From an uncultured Oscillospiraceae bacterium (GTDB lineage Bacteria > Bacillota > Clostridia > Oscillospirales > Oscillospiraceae), in the NCBI GenBank assembly GCA_944385365.1, contig CALWWW010000062.1, positions 1 to 32,975 on the forward strand: a stretch of 32,975 bases of DNA, written 5' to 3'. A program made the position numbers and the translations under genes. The notes under the pieces are model-generated. The model was given only the letters and a program-made list of their open reading frames with translations, had not been told where the DNA came from and searched no databases. Shown here in pieces: positions 21,425-29,439 of this stretch. Positions within the stretch are counted from its first letter, which is position 1. Every line of letters begins with the position of its first letter.

Positions 21425-21685
21425 ATGGACTTAGATGAGGTTAAATTGTATTTAAGATTGGATACAGATGATGAAGATGGATTGATACTTGAGTTTATAT
21501 CTGCGGCTGAAAATTATCTTAAAAGTTCAGGTATAGCACCCGACTATACTAACGCACAGTATAAATTAGCTGTAAAAATGCTTGTCGCTGAATATTATGA
21601 TGGTCGAACATTAAACGGAACTATGGGTATAATGTTTAAGTCTATTATTATACAGCTTGCGTCAGCTCAAAAAGAGGTGGAATAA
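21425..21685 (+). CDS. Head-tail connector, gp6-like
   Basis: 86 codons; AAGAAGGTG lies before the ATG. MDLDEVKLYLRLDTDDEDGL with AAENYLKSSGI is the start of the gp6-like connector family (Phage_gp6). It attaches below the portal. It directly follows the capsid gene as expected. Confidence 0.87.
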   Translation: MDLDEVKLYLRLDTDDEDGLILEFISAAENYLKSSGIAPDYTNAQYKLAVKMLVAEYYDGRTLNGTMGIMFKSIIIQLASAQKEVE

Positions 21686-22018
21686 ATGGGACTTTCAAGT
21701 CGTTTAAAAAATAGAGTTGATATTTATGGAAAAATGGATTTTACAAATGAATATGGTGAAATTGATTTACGATATGGCAAAATAAAATCATTGTGGGCAG
21801 AGGTAACCCCACAAAGTGGTAGGGAAGTTGCCGGAAAAGGCAACACTATATATAGTGACGTTAGCCATAAATTCACTGTACGTAGTAATTCAATCCCAAA
21901 TTTGACTAACGATATGTATTTCATATTTAAAAATCAAAGATACGATATTAAATACTTTAATCCGAATTATAAATATGGTGACAGTATAGACATTTTTTGT
22001 AGCTTGGTGGTGGAGTAA
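21686..22018 (+). CDS. Head closure / head-tail joining protein
   Basis: 110 codons starting right after the connector stop; AAGAGGTGG lies just upstream. SSRLKNRVDIYGKMDFTNEY, then SLWAEVTPQSGRE and a C-terminal RYDIKYFNPNYK fit the SPP1 gp16 / Phage_H_T_join family. The stop overlaps the next ATG (TAATG). Confidence 0.87.
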   Translation: MGLSSRLKNRVDIYGKMDFTNEYGEIDLRYGKIKSLWAEVTPQSGREVAGKGNTIYSDVSHKFTVRSNSIPNLTNDMYFIFKNQRYDIKYFNPNYKYGDSIDIFCSLVVE

Positions 22019-22437
22019 TGTTTGATTTTGATGAATTAAATGTATATGATAGAAATATTTTAAGAATTGCTGAAAATGAAATGCCTCGTGAAACCAAAAA
22101 ATTTGTAAAAACAGAGGGCAGGAAGTTAAAAACAAAAACAAAGAAAAAAGCAAGAAGTAAAGTTAAGAAAAGAACAGGAAACTATTTAAAAGGTATAAAA
22201 AACGGAAAAGTCTATAAATATAGCGGCGATGGCGGAACGTCAATTCGTGTCTACAGTGGTAAACCTGCACATCACGCACATTTAATTGAATATGGACACA
22301 TTGTAAGAAATAAAAGTGGTGAAGAAGTTGGTTTCGCTCCTGGTTATCATGTATTTCAAGAAGCAGCTGATGAATTTCAACCGGAATTTTATAATGATGT
22401 TCAGAAATTTATTGATAAAATGGCTGATGAATTATGA
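22018..22437 (+). CDS. HK97 gp10-like tail-completion protein
   Basis: 139 codons. Basic N-terminal half (FVKTEGRKLKTKTKKKARSK), then KKRTGNYLKGI and HAHLIEYGH, the hallmarks of the HK97 gp10-like family. It joins head and tail. It overlaps both neighbours (TAATG and ATGA). Confidence 0.87.
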   Translation: MFDFDELNVYDRNILRIAENEMPRETKKFVKTEGRKLKTKTKKKARSKVKKRTGNYLKGIKNGKVYKYSGDGGTSIRVYSGKPAHHAHLIEYGHIVRNKSGEEVGFAPGYHVFQEAADEFQPEFYNDVQKFIDKMADEL

Positions 22438-22877
22438 TTACGTTTAATCAAATTAACATTGCTATTAATGACAAAATTAAAAATGCTATTAAAGATGTGT
22501 TTGAATATGACGTGTCTTTGGTTGCTGAAGATGTTTCAGAACCAATAATAAGACCGAGTATTAAAGTTATATTTGAAAATTCAACTTCTGCAAAATTTAA
22601 TGAACAGTGTAAAGAACGAAATATTTCTTGCAGTGTTTATTTTTTTGCAAAAAACAGACAAAAACCAAAATCTGAAAATATAGCTATAAGAGAGGCTATT
22701 GAAAATGAATTTATAAATGATATTCAAGTGACTGATACCTTTTTTATTCCTGTTGAAAACTTAGAATTTGAAACATCTGACGGTGTTTTGATAGTATCTT
22801 TTGACCTTTACACGATAGAACTTCTTCCAGACATAGACACAAGTGAAATTATGGAAGAAATTAACTTTAAAATTTAG
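22434..22877 (+). CDS. Tail terminator protein, DUF6838-like
   Basis: 147 codons, start coupled to gp10 (ATGA). ITFNQINIAINDKIKNAI, then EPIIRPSIKVIFEN and YFFAKNRQKPKSEN match the tail-terminator family of PBSX-like phages. It caps the tail tube and sheath. It is followed by a hairpin at 22907 before the sheath gene. Confidence 0.77.
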   Translation: MITFNQINIAINDKIKNAIKDVFEYDVSLVAEDVSEPIIRPSIKVIFENSTSAKFNEQCKERNISCSVYFFAKNRQKPKSENIAIREAIENEFINDIQVTDTFFIPVENLEFETSDGVLIVSFDLYTIELLPDIDTSEIMEEINFKI

Positions 22878-22906
22878 ATTTTTAAAAAAACGACTTTGTA
22901 TTAAAG

Positions 22907-22979
22907 GCTATAAGGCTTTATTTTAAAATTTAGGATGTAAATATCCAAAAAAAATAAAATGCCTTATAGCTTTGTTTTT
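22907..22979 (+). terminator. Terminator-like hairpin before the sheath gene
   Basis: GCTATAAGGC (22907-22916) pairs perfectly with GCCTTATAGC (22961-22970), with GGAT/ATCC inside the loop and TTTGTTTTT after it. It occupies most of the 126-nt gap between head and tail genes. Confidence 0.5.
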
Positions 22980-23003
22980 GAGTATTTAAAGAGAGGTGAT
23001 AGT

Positions 23004-24116
23004 ATGGCAGTAACAATGCCGACCATTGAGGTTGTATTTAAGCAGCTCGCAGGTTCGTTAATTGAGAGAAGTGAGCGAGGCATAGCTATTTTAATTGTCA
23101 AAGATGACACAGACCAAAGTTTCAGTTATAAATCGTATAGTGACATACCTCAACTTAACGAGGATAAAGAAAAGTATACAGACGATAATTATAATGCTAT
23201 AAGAGATTGTCTTGCTTTTAGTCCTGTGAAGTGTTATGTATTTAGAATTAATGCAGAAGATGGCACTCTCAACGAGGCTTTGAAAAATATGGAAAGTAGA
23301 GTTAAAACAGGCTGGATAACAGTTGTAGGCGGTCAAACAGAGGATTTTACCGGACTTGTTAGTTGGATAAAATCAAAAGAAAACAAGGGAAAAACATATA
23401 AGGCTGTTGTTTATAAAACTGCTACAACCGATAGTAGACATATTGTTAATTTTTATAATGACAAAGTAACATTTGCTGATGAGAGAGGAGAAAAGGAAGG
23501 CAGCTTTTATTGTCCTTCACTTGTAGGTATTCTTGCAAGTTGCAATGTGAAACGAGGCTGTGCATATTTTACGTGCACTAACCTTACGGAAGTACAGGAG
23601 TTTACTGGAGAAGGCGATATTGATGAAAACAGAGATGAGGCTCTTGGTGCTGGTAAGTTTATTTTGTTTAATGATGATGATGTAGTTAAAATAGCACGAG
23701 GTATTAATTCTTTAACGACAACAGACGGATTGAACCTTACTGAAGATATGAAATTCATTGATATAGTCGAAACAATGGATTTAATCAATGATGATATTTC
23801 CAAGGCTTTCATTGAAACCTATTTAGGTCGATACAAAAATAACTATGACAATCAGATGTTGTTCGTGTCTGCTATAAATAGCTATTTCACAGACCTTGAG
23901 AATGAGCGTATATTGGATTACAACTATAATAATACTGTTACCATTGATACGGAAACACAGCGTAATTCCTGGCTTGGAGTTGGTAAGACTGAGGCTGCTG
24001 ACTGGGATGATGTAACTATTAAAAACAATACATTCAAACGTAGTGTGTTTTTAAAAGGTGATATTAAAATATTAGGTGCAATGGAAGATTTGAAATTTAC
24101 AGTTTACTTATTTTAA
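23004..24116 (+). CDS. Tail sheath protein (XkdK-like)
   Basis: 370 codons from the ATG at 23004, 6-7 nt after GAGAGGTGA; a longer reading lacks a ribosome site. PTIEVVFKQLAGSLIERSER and RGIAILIVKDDT are the start typical of PBSX XkdK sheaths. NSYFTDLENERILDYNYNNT and WDDVTIKNNTFKRSVFLKGD with KFTVYLF are its conserved C-terminus. A sheath means a contractile tail, so the phage is a myovirus by morphology. Confidence 0.92.
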   Translation: MAVTMPTIEVVFKQLAGSLIERSERGIAILIVKDDTDQSFSYKSYSDIPQLNEDKEKYTDDNYNAIRDCLAFSPVKCYVFRINAEDGTLNEALKNMESRVKTGWITVVGGQTEDFTGLVSWIKSKENKGKTYKAVVYKTATTDSRHIVNFYNDKVTFADERGEKEGSFYCPSLVGILASCNVKRGCAYFTCTNLTEVQEFTGEGDIDENRDEALGAGKFILFNDDDVVKIARGINSLTTTDGLNLTEDMKFIDIVETMDLINDDISKAFIETYLGRYKNNYDNQMLFVSAINSYFTDLENERILDYNYNNTVTIDTETQRNSWLGVGKTEAADWDDVTIKNNTFKRSVFLKGDIKILGAMEDLKFTVYLF

Positions 24117-24131
24117 AAAGGGGGTGTTGAA

Positions 24132-24554
24132 ATGGCTATAAATAATCGATTTTTAGTAGGGACAAACGGAGCAGTTTGGGTTAATGGTGAAAAACTTGCG
24201 AATATAAAAAAAGTCGAAATAAAGGTCAAAGGCTCTTTTGAAGATGTAAGCGTTGTTGACGACTTTGGAACTCACCCTGTATACACAGGCTATGCTATTG
24301 AGGGTACATTGACCATGCAAAAAGTAGACAGTTTTGTATTGAAAACATTGGGAAATGCCTTTGCTACAGGTGTAATGCCGGATATTAAGATTATAACAAG
24401 GCTAACAGATAAATCTACAGGTAAAACAGAACGTGCCGCCGTTACAAATGTAAACTTTACCGAGTTCGATATTGCGAATTGGGAGTCTAAAGGACTTATT
24501 GAAGAGGCTGTACCGCTTAAGGCATCGTATTATGAAATTTTAGATACTATTTAA
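24132..24554 (+). CDS. Tail tube protein (XkdM-like)
   Basis: 140 codons; GGGGGTG lies before the ATG. NRFLVGTNGAVWVNGEKLAN, VEIKVKGSFEDV and KTLGNAFATG match XkdM. It forms the inner tube around which the upstream sheath assembles. Confidence 0.9.
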   Translation: MAINNRFLVGTNGAVWVNGEKLANIKKVEIKVKGSFEDVSVVDDFGTHPVYTGYAIEGTLTMQKVDSFVLKTLGNAFATGVMPDIKIITRLTDKSTGKTERAAVTNVNFTEFDIANWESKGLIEEAVPLKASYYEILDTI

Positions 24555-24566
24555 GGAGTGATTATT

Positions 24567-24968
24567 TTGAATAAAGAACAACATAAAAAACTAACTTTTG
24601 ATGATATTTTGGCAAGAAAAATGCAACGTGAAAAAGACAAAATGAAGGTTATGTCTATATATATTCCTTCTATGGGTGGTGAGCTTATTTTCAATAGCCT
24701 TCCGGAACATAAATTACTTAGTATTTTAGATGGAATTAGCGGTGATAATAGAGCCGAAGATATTAATATGGAAAGAGAATTTATATATTCAAGTTGCAAG
24801 GACTTACAAAATCCTGAATTACATAAGATGCTTGGAATTATCGACCCAATAGATGTTGTTAGAGAAGTATTTACACTTCAAGAAACCGATGATATTGCTA
24901 AGGAAATTTTAAAATTTAATGGTATTGGAACAGATGAAAATAAAATTGTTGCAAATATAAAAAACTAA
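24567..24968 (+). CDS. Tail assembly chaperone, short form (XkdN-like)
   Basis: 133 codons from the TTG at 24567, 8 nt after AAGGAG; a GTG at 24558 overlaps that site. It has TFDDILARKMQREKDKMKVM, then SMGGELIFNSLPEHKLLSIL and a helical acidic end, as in XkdN. It lies between tube and tape measure, where tailed phages encode two overlapping chaperone products. The final codons ATA AAA AAC TAA contain a -1 slippery heptamer. Confidence 0.82.
   Translation: MNKEQHKKLTFDDILARKMQREKDKMKVMSIYIPSMGGELIFNSLPEHKLLSILDGISGDNRAEDINMEREFIYSSCKDLQNPELHKMLGIIDPIDVVREVFTLQETDDIAKEILKFNGIGTDENKIVANIKN
24959..24965 (+). promoter_or_regulatory. Programmed -1 frameshift site
   Basis: A_AAA_AAC in the zero frame (ATA AAA AAC TAA), a canonical X_XXY_YYZ slippery heptamer directly before the stop codon. 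After slipping, the next codon is CTA at 24965. Confidence 0.8.
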
Positions 24969-25141
24969 TAAAGCACGACGGAGATATGCAGATGTATGCT
25001 TTTTATGCTGTAAGAGGTTATACATTAGAATATCTCAGCAACCTTTCCCTTTCGGAAAGGTTGTTTTTGAGTTGTGCTATGGAACAATATTATAAAGAAG
25101 AACAGGACAAATTTAAAGCATTAACAAAGGCGGGTGTTTAA
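24965..25141 (+). CDS. Frameshifted extension of the tail assembly chaperone
   Basis: Frame -1 relative to 24567-24968, open to the TAA at 25139-25141, giving 58 residues (HDGDMQMYAFYAVRGYTLEY, then LERLFLSCAMEQYY-type helices and ALTKAGV). It has no ribosome site of its own. Joined through A_AAA_AAC at 24959-24965 it would yield a protein of about 191 residues. Such G/GT-type fusions are a general feature of long-tailed phages. It ends 3 nt before the tape-measure start. Confidence 0.75.
   Translation, partial: LIKHDGDMQMYAFYAVRGYTLEYLSNLSLSERLFLSCAMEQYYKEEQDKFKALTKAGV
25039..25068 (+). terminator. Strong hairpin with T-run inside the frameshift extension
   Basis: Perfect 10-bp stem CAACCTTTCC (25039-25048) / GGAAAGGTTG (25054-25063), five-base loop, five T. 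It has the form of an intrinsic terminator although it is coding (…SNLSLSERLF…) and lies 75 nt past the slippery site. Confidence 0.55.
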
Positions 25142-25144
25142 AAT

Positions 25145-27268
25145 TTGGGTAGAGTCATTAATACAATATTAAATTTACGCGACAATTTCAGTCCTACTCT
25201 TAGAAGAACATCTGAAAATACTAATCAATTTAAAGTACAGTTGCGTCAAGCCAATGAAGCCTCAAGTAAAATAATATCAACTTTTGGTACTTTTGCAAAA
25301 TCTGCTTTAGGTGTAGGAACTGCTCTTGCTGGTGCTGGTATAGCAGCTGCTACAAAAAGTTTTGTTGATTATGATAACGCATTAAGACAAGCAGCAGCAT
25401 CAACAGGTGCCACGGCTACTCAAATGGGTGAGCTTGGAGATGTAATTAAAGGTGTCTATGCTAATAATTTTGGAGAGTCTTGGGAAGATGTTGCAAATTC
25501 CGTTGCAGAGGTAACAAAAAATATAGGTGGAACATCTGAAGAAATTAAAAAAGCCACAGAAAACGCTCTTACTCTTAGAGATACTTTTGGATATGAAATA
25601 CAAGAAAGCACAAGAGCTGCAGATATGATGATGAAGCAGTTTGGAATAACAGGAAATGAGGCTTTTAATCTTATTGCACAAGGTAGTCAAATGGGACTTG
25701 ATAAAAACGGAAACTTTCTCGACTCTTTAAATGAATATTCGGTGCATTTTAAGCAATTAGGTTTAGGTGCAGAAGAAATGTTTAATATTTTTTCTGCAGG
25801 TGCGAGTAAAGGTATCTTTGACATTGATAAAATGGGTGATTCCTTCAAAGAGTTTGGTATTCGTGGAAAAGATGGAAGTGACAGCACAACAGAAGCATTT
25901 AAGACACTTGGACTTAATGCTACTGAAATGCAAAATGCTTTCGCCAAAGGTGGAGAGTCTGCAAGTTCGGCTTTTCAAAAAACATTAGAGGCTCTTAAGA
26001 AATTAGAAGATCCAGTACAAAGAAACCTTGCTGGAGTTAATCTTTTCGGTACAATGTGGGAAGATATTGGCGGAGAAGCTGTATTGGCCGCATTAGATGT
26101 TGAAAATGCATTTAATAAAACGGCTGATACTATGGGTGAAATAAATAAAATAAAATACAGTAGTTTCACCGAGGTTATCAAGGGTATTGGTAGGCAGATA
26201 GAAGTTGCTGCACTTCCAATTGGTGAAAAACTAATGCCTCATTTAAACAATTTTGCTAATTTCTTAAATGAGAAGCTGCCACCTGCTGTTGAAAAATTCA
26301 CAGGATTTCTTGACAATAATTTAGATACAGCTATAAACAATGCAAAAAATGTTGTAAATGGACTTAAAACAGCTTTTGAATTTTTGAAGAACAATATGGG
26401 TACTATACTTCCAATAGCTTCTGGTGTTGTTGGTGCTTTGGGTGCTTTTGTTGTAGTTACAAAGGTTGTTACTTTGTTTGATAAACTTAGAAATGCAACA
26501 GCACTATTAAATACTACATTGCTTGCAAATCCTATAACTTGGGTTGCTATTGGTATAGGTTTGCTTATAGCTGCATTTGTATTGGCATATAAAAATTCAG
26601 AAACATTTAGAAACAAGGTAAATGAGTTATGGAATACATTACAACCATTAGCCACATTTATAGGAACTATATTTTCTGTTGTATTTGTTAATTCATTTAG
26701 CCTTATAACGTCACAGGCTATGAATTTTATAACAATGATAGGTGGAATTTTAGAAGGTCTTATAACTATCTTGAATGGCATTATAACATTTGTTGTTGGT
26801 GTATTTACAGGCAACTGGCAAATGGCTTGGCAAGGTGTTTCAGATATATTCAATGGAATATTTATTCAAATAGAGTCAATTGCTAAAGGCATTGTAAATG
26901 GAATTATAAACACAATAAATGGCATTATTGGTGGAATTAACGACCTTGCAAGTAAAGCAAGTGAAGTTCCTGGACTTGGTTGGGCAGCAGGAATTAATAT
27001 ACCTTTAATACCTACATTCGCAAAAGGTACAAACTGGTTTGGTGGCGGTGTTGCACTTGTCGGTGAAGAAGGTCCTGAGCTTGTTAATTTACCAAGCGGT
27101 AGCAGTGTTAAAACAGCCAGTCAGACTAAGAGTATATTAAATAAATCAAGCCAAAATGTTCAAGTTACAGTTCACGTTCACGGTAATTTTTACAGCAACG
27201 ATAAAGCTGTAGATGAGCTTGGTGAAAAAATCGTGAAGAAATTTATAACTGCTTTAGGAAATACTTAA
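25145..27268 (+). CDS. Tail tape measure protein (TP901/XkdO-like)
   Basis: 707 codons, TTG start 3 nt after the chaperone extension. N-terminus NTILNLRDNFSPTLRRTSEN. Residues about 60-330 match the TP901 tape-measure core (NALRQAAASTGATATQMGEL, TKNIGGTSEEIKKATENALT, ADMMMKQFGI). Hydrophobic segments lie near 418-445, 465-487 and 505-560. C-terminus FGGGVALVGEEGPELVNLPS. It sets tail length and may take part in DNA entry. It is short for a tape measure, predicting a tail of about 100 nm at the usual ratio. Confidence 0.93.
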   Translation: MGRVINTILNLRDNFSPTLRRTSENTNQFKVQLRQANEASSKIISTFGTFAKSALGVGTALAGAGIAAATKSFVDYDNALRQAAASTGATATQMGELGDVIKGVYANNFGESWEDVANSVAEVTKNIGGTSEEIKKATENALTLRDTFGYEIQESTRAADMMMKQFGITGNEAFNLIAQGSQMGLDKNGNFLDSLNEYSVHFKQLGLGAEEMFNIFSAGASKGIFDIDKMGDSFKEFGIRGKDGSDSTTEAFKTLGLNATEMQNAFAKGGESASSAFQKTLEALKKLEDPVQRNLAGVNLFGTMWEDIGGEAVLAALDVENAFNKTADTMGEINKIKYSSFTEVIKGIGRQIEVAALPIGEKLMPHLNNFANFLNEKLPPAVEKFTGFLDNNLDTAINNAKNVVNGLKTAFEFLKNNMGTILPIASGVVGALGAFVVVTKVVTLFDKLRNATALLNTTLLANPITWVAIGIGLLIAAFVLAYKNSETFRNKVNELWNTLQPLATFIGTIFSVVFVNSFSLITSQAMNFITMIGGILEGLITILNGIITFVVGVFTGNWQMAWQGVSDIFNGIFIQIESIAKGIVNGIINTINGIIGGINDLASKASEVPGLGWAAGINIPLIPTFAKGTNWFGGGVALVGEEGPELVNLPSGSSVKTASQTKSILNKSSQNVQVTVHVHGNFYSNDKAVDELGEKIVKKFITALGNT

Positions 27269-27280
27269 TGGGGGTGTTAT

Positions 27281-27709
27281 ATGGATATTATTTTCTCGGC
27301 AAATAATAATGAAACTGTTCTTGTAATGCCTGTATTACCGGAGAAAATGCCAGAACTTATAAACTCTTATAATAACAGTACATTTGAAACGGTGAAAGGT
27401 GAAATTAATTTAATAGGTCAACGAGCATTAAGGACTGTTAATATACAGTCCTTTTTCCCGGTAAATAAAAACTATCCTTTCATTAGACCGCAGGCCGAAA
27501 AAGACGGTTGGAAATACGTTGATTTTTTCAACAAATACGCAAATCAAAGAGTACCAATAAGAATGGTTTGGACCAATGGATTCAATGAAATATCCAATTT
27601 GGCTTATACAGTGGAGAGTTTCTCCACACAGATTAACAGAAGGGGAGATATTGAATTTAATTTGGATTTAAAGGAATATCGCTTTGTTTCAGCATTGCCG
27701 GAGGTGTAA
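27281..27709 (+). CDS. XkdP-like tail protein without LysM domain
   Basis: 142 codons; GGGGGTG lies before the ATG. MDIIFSANNNETVLVMPVLP, then RTVNIQSFFPVNKNYPFIRP and IRMVWTNGFN with FNLDLKEYR resemble the N-terminal domain of PBSX XkdP. The C-terminal LysM repeat found in longer relatives is absent. It lies between the tape measure and the hub protein, as xkdP does. Confidence 0.75.
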   Translation: MDIIFSANNNETVLVMPVLPEKMPELINSYNNSTFETVKGEINLIGQRALRTVNIQSFFPVNKNYPFIRPQAEKDGWKYVDFFNKYANQRVPIRMVWTNGFNEISNLAYTVESFSTQINRRGDIEFNLDLKEYRFVSALPEV

Positions 27710-27717
27710 TTTTAATA

Positions 27718-28698
27718 ATGAATATTTATATTGTAAAGGACAACAAAACATATGATATTACATCTTTTGTTGGCAATGTTAGTTGGAGTGATTCCGTTGA
27801 TACATTAGGTAGTCAACTTGATTTTTCAACGGGTTATTCAAGTGAAAAATATTTCCCCCAATTTGATATTGAATGTGGTGATATTGTTGTAATGACGGAA
27901 GAAAATGAAATTTTCAGAGGAATAGTCGTTACATCTGATTTCAGCAATTATTCGGAAAAATCATATACAGCATTTGATTTCCTGTGGTATTTTAATAAAT
28001 CTAAGGTAATTAAACAGTTTAATGGTGTTAATGCAGGAGATGCAATAGGTCAATTATGTTCAGAATTTTCTATTCAAGTAGGTAGTATCGCACCGATGAG
28101 GTGTTTAATAAATCATATTTACTATGAAAACACTGTATCTGAAATTATAGATGATATTTTAGAGCAAGAATTCAACGAAACAGGCAAGACCTATATTAAA
28201 GAAATAGACAAAGGCAGTTTTTATATATTTGAAAAATATTCTAAGATAGTTCAAGGATTTTTTAGACCAGCAAGTAATATTGCACCATTTGATGTTACAC
28301 TTGCTCCTGCGATGCCTTCAAGAAGTTTTAGCATTGAGGATATGAAAAACTCTATATTGATTATATCCGGAGAAGAAAACTCCGTTTATACAGTCGGAAA
28401 AGCACAAGATACAGGTTCTATAAGCAAATATGGGTTGTTGCAGGAGATAGAAAATGTTGATGATGAAGACCTGAATAAAGCACAAAATATAGCTGAAAAT
28501 AGACTGAAAGAGTTGAATAAAATAAGTGAAACGGTAAGTGTTCAATTATTTGGAGATTTCAATGTTCGCTCCGGTCGTGTGATAGCTATTAAAGAAGATT
28601 ATACCGGATTGAATGGTAATTATTTTATAAAGTCTTGCAGTCATAGCTGTTCATCAGCGGTTCATACAATGGATTTAGAACTTGAAATAGTGTTGTAA
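27718..28698 (+). CDS. Tail hub protein (XkdQ / gpD-like)
   Basis: 326 codons. It has ITSFVGNVSWSDSVDTLGSQ, LDFSTG, FDIECGDIVVMTEENEIFRG, YTAFDFLWYFNKSK and a C-terminal SGRVIAIKEDYTGLNGNYFI. This matches XkdQ, the gpD/gp27-like hub through which the tube meets the baseplate. No lysozyme domain is fused to it. Confidence 0.87.
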   Translation: MNIYIVKDNKTYDITSFVGNVSWSDSVDTLGSQLDFSTGYSSEKYFPQFDIECGDIVVMTEENEIFRGIVVTSDFSNYSEKSYTAFDFLWYFNKSKVIKQFNGVNAGDAIGQLCSEFSIQVGSIAPMRCLINHIYYENTVSEIIDDILEQEFNETGKTYIKEIDKGSFYIFEKYSKIVQGFFRPASNIAPFDVTLAPAMPSRSFSIEDMKNSILIISGEENSVYTVGKAQDTGSISKYGLLQEIENVDDEDLNKAQNIAENRLKELNKISETVSVQLFGDFNVRSGRVIAIKEDYTGLNGNYFIKSCSHSCSSAVHTMDLELEIVL

Positions 28699-28710
28699 AA
28701 GGGTGATTTT

Positions 28711-28965
28711 ATGAGTGATTGGGCAGGAAAAATGGCTAATGAATTTAAAAAACGAAATAATCAATCTACGTTAGGATTTCTTACAGGTGTTGTTGTGTCA
28801 GAAAATCCTTTAAAGATAAGTGTTTTAAGTGGTCAAGTTATTATAGATAAAGGATATAAGTTTGAAAATGCCACGTTTGAAGTAGGTGATAATGTGGTTT
28901 TAATGGCTACGGGTGATAATCAGTCTTTTTTTGTTGCTGGAAAATGCGAAAAATTCGGCGAATAA
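28711..28965 (+). CDS. DUF2577/XkdR-like baseplate protein
   Basis: 84 codons; AAAGGGTGA lies before the ATG. FLTGVVVSENPLKISVLSGQ, then GDNVVLMATGDNQSFFVAGK is the OB-like pattern of DUF2577 proteins, which lie between the hub and gp25-like genes in PBSX-type tails and probably belong to the spike/hub. Confidence 0.77.
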   Translation: MSDWAGKMANEFKKRNNQSTLGFLTGVVVSENPLKISVLSGQVIIDKGYKFENATFEVGDNVVLMATGDNQSFFVAGKCEKFGE

Positions 28966-28977
28966 GGGGGTGTGTGC

Positions 28978-29439
28978 GTGTTTCCTGCAATCAATACAGA
29001 TATAGACCGCCTAAGTACTATAAACGCAGATACAGCGGAAATAAAGCCCTTAGGAAAGTCATTTATTTTTAATTTTAAAACAGGCAAGCATAATGTTATA
29101 GACGGAAGGCTTCAAGAATGCACATTTACAGAAAATATATCACAATGGATAGAAGTTATTTTAAGGACAGAATTGAACAAATATAAAATCTATACAGAAG
29201 ATGAAACAGAAGACTTTGGGATTTCTATATATAAATATATAGGACAGCGAAATATTCCATTAATATACCTTTCTTCAGAATTAAAAAGAGAAATTGAGGA
29301 ACAACTTTTGCAACATAGATTTATAGAAAGCATCACAAATTACAGCACAGAAAGAGTAAATAGAGGATTACATATACAATTCACTGTTTTATTAAAAAAC
29401 AGTGAAACAATCAACAAAGAGGTGATTATTGATGTTTGA
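28978..29439 (+). CDS. Baseplate wedge protein, gp25/XkdS-like (DUF2634)
   Basis: 153 codons from the GTG at 28978, 6-7 nt after AAGGGGGTG; a GTG two codons earlier is too close. FPAINTDIDRLSTINADTAE, then KSFIFNF and NISQWIEVILRTELNKYKIY match DUF2634/XkdS, the gp25-like sheath initiator at the baseplate. It overlaps the next start. Confidence 0.84.
   Translation: MFPAINTDIDRLSTINADTAEIKPLGKSFIFNFKTGKHNVIDGRLQECTFTENISQWIEVILRTELNKYKIYTEDETEDFGISIYKYIGQRNIPLIYLSSELKREIEEQLLQHRFIESITNYSTERVNRGLHIQFTVLLKNSETINKEVIIDV

Noticed and set aside
26239-26853. Leftward 204-codon ORF inside the tape measure gene
   Set aside because: Fully antisense to a clear tape measure protein, with no ribosome site and unstructured composition; a shadow frame.
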